A stretch of 64,000 nucleotides of DNA. Source: Eopsaltria australis (taxonomy: Eukaryota; Chordata; Aves; Passeriformes; Petroicidae). The notes beneath the pieces are model-generated. The model was not told the DNA's origin and made no database searches. It worked only from the letters and a program-made list of their open reading frames with translations. The position numbers and the translations under genes were made by a program. Below are positions 57,101 to 64,000 of this stretch, piece by piece. The stretch covers positions 124,001 through 188,000 of the forward strand of contig JAVTVJ010001345.1 of the NCBI GenBank assembly GCA_034509425.1. The letters run 5' to 3'. Positions within the stretch are counted from its first letter, which is position 1. Each line of letters starts with the position of its first letter.

Positions 57101-58161
57101 GCCTTTGCCCTGTGCATCTTCCCTCTCTTTTAACATCCTGGTCCCTGCTGTGTGAATCCCACAACACAAGGGCAGAGCAGATCACACCCTCCTCCATCCC
57201 ACAGCCTCCACGTTTGCTCAGCTGCAGGGCTGTAATTATGCCATTAGTGCTGGTCAGACTTTCTGGTGTAAACGTGCTCTGGGAGCCGGGGAGTGCAGAG
57301 GAAGGGAGCAGCCAGAGCCAGGGAGAGACGAAAGGCAGCTGCTGCTAAATTTAAGACTGTTCCTATGACACCTGGAGGCTGCTGTGGTGGTGTCAGTCCT
57401 CTTGGAAGTGAGCAGGTAAACACGGAGCCGTGGCTTGTTCTTGGAGTGCTTTATCTTCCTGCTCAGCTGGTGGGACCCCGCGGAGTGCTCGGGGCAGGGA
57501 GGCTGTGCTGGCTCCTGCCTGGAGGCAGGATGTGCAGGAAAACCTGGAGAGCTCGAGCCTGACAGGTATGGGGAGGCTCTTCAGGGGTTTGGGCTGTCAG
57601 GAGAAGCAGTCAGGGGTGTCTCCCCAGAGTCATCTTAAATTGTCTGACCTGTCTTTCTCCCTGAGTCTCTTTGCTGAGCTGTAGGGTCCCTCTTCTCTGC
57701 TGCTCTCTGCCTCAGGTGGGCTCCTTGCACAGATGCTGCACGAGCCAGGAGTGTGAAAACTGCTCTCCCAAATCTGCAGGTGCAGCAGAGCCAGAGCCAA
57801 AGCTCTCAGGAGTTCTGCAGGGCCCTGACAGTCATTCTTCACTGGGACTTTGGTCATGGGAGGCAGGGAAATAAATGTGGGGATAGAAAACCTCTGCACA
57901 AAGTGGCTGCAGGAGAAGGGGGGAGGCAGCAGCATTTTCTGGCTTGTGCTGCCTCTGCTGCATTTGTTGCCTCAGAGGCAAATTATCAGTTTCTTCCTTG
58001 AATATTAACAGCTGCCAGGTAATGAATTCCCCCTCTCTGTTTTATAATGGCACTAAAATTGGGATTTGCCTTGGTTTTCTCTGTAATTATCCAATGAGCC
58101 TGTGTGAGTGAGAGGGAGGCTGGGCAGAGCTGGCTCTGCTGCGAGCGAGTGCTGAGCCAGG

Positions 58162-58404
58162 GGGATTGAACTTGGGAATGACCCTTCCTGATCCAAGGGA
58201 TTGAACTTGGGAATGAGCCTTCCTGAGGGGCAGATCCAAGGGATTGAACTTGGGAATGACCCTTCCTGATCCAAGGGATTGAACTTGGGAGTGACCCTTC
58301 CTGATGGACAGATCCAAGGGATTGCATCAGGGAATGACCCTTCCTCAGGGGCAGATCCAAGGGGGGCAGATCCAAGGGATTGAACTTGGGCATGACCTCC
58401 CTGA
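58162..58404 (+). repeat. minisatellite with alternating 35- and 43-base units
   Basis: Each unit begins GGGATTGAACTTGGGAATGA and continues CCCTTCCTGA. Starts were counted at 58162, 58197, 58240, 58275, 58318 and 58376, giving lengths 35, 43, 35, 43 and 58 plus a partial unit. The longer units carry an extra 8 bases (GGGGCAGA type) before TCCAA; the 58-base unit has this segment duplicated. The minus strand stays open in two frames across the array, a by-product of the repeat. Confidence 0.9.
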
Positions 58405-58879
58405 GAAGGCAGGAGATGTCCCTGTGCTCCCTGGGGCAGGGCAGTGTCTGTGTGGGCTGCAGGGATCTGGGTCCCTGATCTCCCTGTCTTTGGGATATTC
58501 CTGTTGCTCACACACCCTGTTTCTGTGTGTTCCCTTGTTTTCCCTCCTCCCAGGCTGAGGTCAGGCTGTGGATCAAAGCTGAGCTGTGGAAGGGAGATGG
58601 GAGACAGGATTTGTGCAAGCCTGTGCCTGTGCATCAGCCACACTCAGGGGAAGAAGCCAGGGGCTGTGCCATGTGCAGGAGGGTGTCCCAGCCCTGGGAC
58701 CTGCAGGGGTGACACCAAGGACACCCAGGCTCTGGGTGCTCCTCAGATCCCTCAGGATGAGGAGCAGGGGAATGTAGGAAAGGCTCCATATTCCATCCTG
58801 AGCTGGCTCTGTGTGGAGGCCAGCTCTGGAGCTAGAAATCTGTGAGAAAAAGCCTCTCACCAGAGGAATCTGCTGCAGG

Positions 58880-58960
58880 AATGAGGTGAAAACTGAGCTG
58901 GTTGCCCAAGGTCACCCAGCAGGCTCGTGTTGGAGGTCTGAAGGTCTATGAGCCAGGCTG
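58880..58960 (-). repeat. MIR-like SINE fragment
   Basis: GTTGCCCAAGGTCACCCAGC and the later GAGCCAGGCTGGAG fit the reverse complement of MIR, 'ttgcccaaggtcacacagctag...ggctccagag'. The match is better than for the two other MIR-like pieces. A very old, immobile SINE copy in intron 11. Confidence 0.45.
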
Positions 58961-61406
58961 GAGGTGACAAACCAAGCTCCCCCAAATCCATTCTTCTCCC
59001 CTTGACTCATTGTAACTGAGTTTGCAGTTATTGGCACTTTGAAGCCATAATTGAGGTCTGCTTTCCTCCTTGCACAACCTTTTCTCCCAGCAAACTGTCA
59101 GCCATCAAGTGGGATGAGACAGTAAGAGAGATGTTACACTCACCATTTCCTAGAAACTGTCACTTTAAAGAGAACAGCCTTGGAAAAAAAAAAGGATGAA
59201 TTGAAGCCAAACCCAGAGCGATAAACCTCCAAATGTTTGATTTCTCTCAAAATCTGGAACTTTTCATTCCTTTCTCGGGTCTCTGCCGTGCCTGGGGCAC
59301 TTTGTGCCTTCACAGTTCTGGCCTCTGGCATTTATTAAACTTCACATGGCAGAAGAGCTTTAAAAATATCATAGCCCGGGTTCTCTTTGGGTGTAAATCA
59401 GCCTAACTGGGCTTAAATCCCTGGGGCTGGGGTGACACCAGATGACAAGGGGGCCTCTGGTGACTCGGGGCTGTGTTTGATTCTCTTGCACAACCATCCC
59501 CGAGCTCCCAGCTGTGCCTGGTGGGATGTGGCAGGGATGGATCCTGCAGGTCCCTGTGCTGGGATGGGGTCGTGGCTGCACAGAGAATCCTTCCTGTACC
59601 AATACCTTGTGTTTCTGTTGATGTGAATTGTATTTAAACCAGGAAATGCACGCCCATGTGATGTTTTCTGGGTTTCCCTGAAGGACAGAGCTGTAGAACC
59701 AGACCAGTTTTGTCTGAGCCTTATCTTTGACTGTGGCTGTTTCCAGCTGCTGGGCAGAGCTGGAGGCTCCCCCAGAGGACGCAAGCACAGCACAGCCTTG
59801 GGGCAAGTTTAGGTTTTGTCTGTTATTGCTCAGCTTTGGGGAGGCCAAATCACCCCCAGGGAGCAGCCACTGGGGCATCCTGCCCAGAGGCCACCCTGCT
59901 GCCTTCACTGGCACCAGGCAGCTCCATCCCTGGAGTTTGTGGGCAGGGAAGAGGATTCCAGGAGGCAGTGACAGGCAGTGACCTCCTCAGGGGCCAGGCT
60001 GCTCCTTAAGCCACTGCTTTGGAATAGACATGAACCCATCAATGCAATCCTCTCCTCTGGATTTAGGGTGGCCTTGGGGTGAGCAGAGGATCTGGGGTTT
60101 CTCTGAGCTGTCCTTGCATCTGTATTTAGGATGCAGGAAGCTGAGGGTCCTCCATGGCTGCAGGAGAAGGATGGGAATCCATAAATCAAGGAGGGTTCGA
60201 GGGCTGTTTCTTGGAGCTCTCCTGATAAACCCTGCCGTGGCAGCAGGGGAGGTTCCCCTGTCCCCAGATGAGTGTGAAGGCAGCTGGGAGGGGCTCAGGG
60301 TTAGGGATGCAGGCAGCAATTCCCAGCTGGACAGGAGGTGTCCCTGGTTTTGGCACTGGCTGGGCTCAGCCTGTGTCAGGTTAACGTGGCCTCTGCTCAC
60401 ACCTCACCTTCAGCATCCCCATTTCCCATTAGCAGTGCTATTTTTAGGCCTCCCAAGGCAGTTAACACCAATTAATCTAAAAAAGCCCAAATAATGGTTT
60501 TTCAGAGCCCCAGGCTCCTTCCCAGTCCCTGTGTGGCTCCAGGAGCCCTGGCAGGGCTGAGCCCAGTGAAGTGCCCCGTGTAGGGACGGCTGGAGAGGCT
60601 CCCCAGGGGGGATGTGCAATTAGAGCAGAGCCCCAAACCATCCCATGGATCCAACTTTTCCGTGCTGGATCGTGCTGTGTGTGCCACAGGGGAAGTTCCA
60701 GCTCCCTGCAGTGCTCATTGCAGGGCAGTCTGCAGAGCCTGGCACTGCCTGTGCCTGGGTGCAGGAGCAGCCACTCCCCTGGCACCTGCAGGAGAGTCCC
60801 AGGAGGATTTTTTGCCTGTATCTAAAGGCACTGGGATCCCAGAGCTCTCTGGGCAGTGTCATGTGGAGCAAACCCCAAACAGGGTGTAGTTCCATCCTGC
60901 CCTTTGCAGCAGCAGCAGGAGATGCTTTTGGCTGATAGGAGAAGCTGCTCCTGCCTTTGCATGTGATTTTTGTCTTGCCTGTTTCAACCCTCCTGAGCAG
61001 GGCTGTGTCTGACCAGTGGCACAGCCACAGGTACCAGCCCCAGGAGCCCTCCCTGCCCCAGCAGGGCCAGGATTTCGTGTTTTGTGGGGTGCCTTGCACA
61101 ACGAGGCCTTGATCTCGAACGCGGCCTTCAGGCATTTCTGGGGTGAGAGTAAATAATAATTAAGATCTGGGCGTTTGCTGAGCCAGGGGTGTTTATGTGC
61201 AGGCTGGATGTGTTATGGGTGCTGCTGTGGATGGGTGTGCACAGCTCCACCACCAACTTCCCCCATCCCCACCACCCCTGGGGAAGGTGCTGCATCTGCT
61301 CAGCTCCTTCTTTAAAACATCTCTGTGCTCAGAGCAAGTAGGTGTCTGAATAAAAGTCTGATTCAAGAAAGCAGCACAATTTTGGCAATCCAGAGACGAG
61401 CAGGCT

Positions 61407-61421
61407 TTTTTTTTTTTTTGC
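61407..61421 (+). repeat. T-tract
   Basis: A pure thymine run of about 15 bases in intron 11; a similar run lies at 63325-63341. Simple repeats. Confidence 0.6.
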
Positions 61422-63756
61422 AGAGCTCTTTCAAAGCAAGCTGTCAGGAGGTTCCAATGTGAGGTGCAGGGGATGGGGGGAGCAGGGCAGCTCTGCAGCT
61501 GAAGTGTTGGATTGTCTCCCATCACCAAAAAGGAGCTCACCTGCCCTGCTCCGTGGGGCTTGGAGTGGGGAGGTGGATAGAGAAAGCGCTCCATATATTA
61601 ACCTTGTGCTAATTAATCAGGAATATGGGTTATACCCTTTCAACAACGGAGTTATTTCAGTTTAGCAAATTAGTGCTGCTCAGCTGAGACTCCAGGGCTG
61701 AGCGTGGCCCTGGATCCACCCCTCTGCAAGTGCAGAGTCAATCACTGCAATGAGCTGTAGCCAAATCCCTGTGTTTGCTGCTTGGGTGTGTGTCGGTGTG
61801 CACAGACCTGGGTGAGAGCTGCACCCCAAAATCTGACTGCTTGTTGTCATCCACCTCCAGCCTGAGCTGTTCCAAGCAGCAGTTCAGGTTCACTCCCAGC
61901 TTTGGTGTTTAAGGGTTTTTGATGGGCCAGATTGATCTCTGTGGCCTCTCATCTTCTCCAGAGACTGACCTGCAGTGAGAATGCTCCTACCTCATGTCCT
62001 TGGTCAGTAAAACAAGCTCCAGGTGCTAAAATCCAGGCTGGTGTTTCTGTATTATAGTGCCAGGGAATCCCAGCCTGGCGTGGTAAATGCTGGCAAAATC
62101 CATGTGGAAAAGTTGCTCCATTCACTGCAGAGGGCTGTTGGAATACACAGAAGAGAAACCAGAAGTAATTCAATCTCAGCAGTGAGGGCTGGGCTGACCT
62201 GTGATTTCAGGACAGGTTTTTGTGTAGCTGAGGAAAAAAAGCATAAATCCAGTATTAAAGTGGTTGTGGCCCAAAGTGGCCCAATCCGGTCACCGTGGCA
62301 GGGGCTTCCAGACAGTCAGATCAGCCCTGCAAGCAGCAGAGGTGTCAGTGACACTTCAGCCAGACACCCCCGAGGCTCCCTCCAAATGCAATCAGAAATG
62401 GTGACATTGTCACCTGCTGCTGAGCCACAGGCCTGGGTCTGAGCCCTGTGTGGCAGCGGGGCACGGTCCCAACAGGTCAGCACTGGCTGTGTTTCGGAAG
62501 GAGGCAGCGTGGGTGAGTTATTTTGATTTTGTTTGGAACAATAAAACCCGAGTTATTTGAAATCTTCACAACAGAACCAGCTTTTAGCACCGGCGTTTAT
62601 AGGGATGAGTGGGCGAGTTGTTTAAAGGGAAAAAAAAAAATCTTTGAAAACAGTCCAAGAGAGGGGTGATAATTTCATGCTCCAAGGGAAGCGTGTGCAC
62701 GTCCTGGGGCTGGGCAGGGTGTGGATGGGCTGTGCCAGGGGCTGGGCACAGCTCAGGGCAGGGCACACGTGTGCCCAGGGCACGCTCAGCTCCCTGAGCT
62801 CCAACCTGACGTTGTAGGTGGTGTCTGTGCAGATCACAGATGTCTCACTCGTTCTCCTTTGCTGCATCCTAAACTCCGAGGGAAAATGTCATTTCCTCGT
62901 GTTGTTCCAAGCACCGGCCTCCTGTGTGTGGGCTCTGCCCCTCTGTTTACACCCATTTCCTGCGTTTGTCCCCATAGCAGCTGCAGATTCTCCCTTTCAG
63001 AGCTCTCCCAAGGCGGCTCAGCTCTTCAGATCCGGGGCAGTCCCAGTCCTGGTTCATTCCCCTCTTGCTCCCCTCCATCCATGGATGCCCTGATCTCATT
63101 CCGGTGGGAATGGAGCTGCAGCACCAGCACTGAGCTCACAGGAGCTGTGCCCTGCCCTGCCCTCCCTCAACCCTTCTTTCCCTCTTCAGTCAGGGCCAGG
63201 TACTGAGCCAGGAGTCCTGGTCTCAGGTCCCACACAGTTTCCACCTTTCTCTGGAAATTACTCTGTGACTCCTGGAAATTATGTTACTGGTGTGGAAAAA
63301 CATGGGCAGTTCCCCAAAGCTGCATTTTTTTTTTTTTTAGGTTAAAGCAATTTCCTACTTTTGCAGTGAAAAATGAGAGTGAAGGACAGGTGTGGACAGA
63401 GAGCCGAGAGTTTCAGTGGGGCTCTGTCCCCATTTTGCCCCTTTGGAAAAGTGCTTTTCTTCCCAGTGCCCCATTTCACTGTCAGAAATTCCCATCTCAC
63501 AACCATGAGGTAAGAGCAGCTCTTTGGCTGCTGCGTGGCATTTCCATCTTTTTCCCTGTTTAAAACCCTGTTGCAATTAGAAATTTCCCTCAGTCAAGCG
63601 GCGTTACATTTAAATCAAGAGATGCTTATGGCTGAGCAGCCTCGGCTCTTGCAATAAGACAAAAAAACCACACACACATCTAATAATACGAGGAGCAGGA
63701 GGACTATCAGGAGCTAAAAATGGTCCTTCAGTATTTTGGTGATCAGAGTGTGTCTG

Positions 63757-63970
63757 TGTGTGCACGGAGCGTTTGCTGCCTGTGCCTGCGGAGCCGAGCG
63801 TGTTTGCAGATGTAGTTCGGGAGAATCGATCCCGATCTATTTTTAAGGTAAAGTGAGTGTGGCGGGTGGGAGGTGAGGAGGTGGAGGGAAAGCTAAATAT
63901 TCACGTAGCTGCACTGTGTGTTTAAGAGCATCATCTAATAACGGGGAGGATCGTGGCAGCGAGGTGAGGG
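63757..63970 (+). promoter_or_regulatory. local CpG-rich patch at the window end, possible internal promoter
   Basis: About a dozen CpG dinucleotides fall within some 210 bases, against a CpG-poor background in intron 11. The patch contains a donor-like TTTTAAG|GTAAAGTGAG at 63842-63858 downstream of a CpG-bearing stretch, as an alternative first exon would. Mammalian GPSM1 is known to give a short GoLoco-only transcript (AGS3-SHORT) from a start between the TPR and GoLoco exons, which fits this position. No TATA box or start codon in a usable frame was confirmed; the link is inference. Confidence 0.25.
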
Positions 63971-64000
63971 AGAGAGAGCAGCTTTCTCTGGAGCCCCCCC

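Larger units (their letters stand above)
52659..64000 (+). other. GPSM1: GPSM1 intron 11, 5' part (at least 11.3 kb)
   Basis: Searched by eye in all frames for the GoLoco signature (FFxLL, then MDDQR), with none found, so the next exon lies beyond 64000. Contents: T-tract at 53791-53809, repeated T-rich unit at 54066-54166, minisatellite at 58162-58404, MIR-like fragment near 58890, T-tracts at 61407-61421 and 63325-63341, and a CpG-rich patch at 63757-63970. Weak exon-like blocks exist near 55986-56079 and 63366-63511, without family support. Confidence 0.7.

Noticed and set aside
58053..58643. 135- and 196-codon minus-strand repeat-bearing frames
   Set aside because: Created by the 35/43-base minisatellite, which lacks stops in two frames; flanking parts have no motif.
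63366..63511. Possible exon ending ATGAG|GTAAGA
   Set aside because: A good donor, but the upstream open frame matches neither GoLoco nor any known AGS3 exon. Not enough to call.
1..64000. CRISPR, operon, toxin-antitoxin or phage systems
   Set aside because: The window is vertebrate genomic DNA with spliced genes; no direct-repeat/spacer arrays or prokaryotic gene organisation exist here.

Overview
The window reads as a piece of bird chromosome, most likely a GC-rich microchromosome. The evidence is vertebrate-style split coding sequence with GT-AG introns, several CR1 LINE fragments (the dominant avian retroposon), CpG depletion everywhere except one island, and protein-level identity with a vertebrate gene. 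A passerine or other neoavian host is a guess that the sequence alone cannot settle. There are no bacterial features, CRISPR arrays, operons or rRNA/tRNA genes.

One protein-coding gene can be supported: GPSM1 (AGS3, activator of G-protein signalling 3), on the + strand. Eleven coding exons were placed at base level: 9004-9074, 30866-31087, 31479-31614, 31824-31966, 33081-33204, 33953-34068, 34253-34408, 36008-36116, 38663-38789, 50305-50375 and 52479-52658. They join in frame without a stop to give 485 residues: the N-terminal tail, the whole TPR array and the linker. The four C-terminal GoLoco/GPR motifs (signature ending D-D-Q-R) that bind Gi/o-GDP are not found up to base 64000, so the gene continues beyond the window and intron 11 is at least 11.3 kb.

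Layout: 1-8690 is 5' flanking DNA with no recognised gene; it holds a possible short solo LTR, a decayed LINE reverse-transcriptase fragment and two CR1 3' ends. 8690-9440 is a CpG island covering the presumed promoter, 5' UTR and exon 1. 9075-30865 is intron 1 (21.8 kb). 30866-38789 holds the compact TPR exons 2-9. 38790-50304 is intron 9 (11.5 kb), with a GGAT microsatellite and a CR1 copy. 50305-52658 holds the two linker exons. 52659-64000 is intron 11, with an interspersed T-rich repeat, a minisatellite, a MIR-like fragment and, at the very end, a local CpG-rich patch that could be an internal promoter.

The TPR half encoded here normally binds partners such as the LKB1 kinase, Inscuteable and NuMA-type proteins. 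The missing half binds Gα-GDP as a guanine-nucleotide dissociation inhibitor. I see no new biological system. The most useful leads are non-annotated exon-like blocks in introns, the CpG-rich patch at the window end, and a read-through form of exon 11 that would make a TPR-only protein. All of these are hypotheses.
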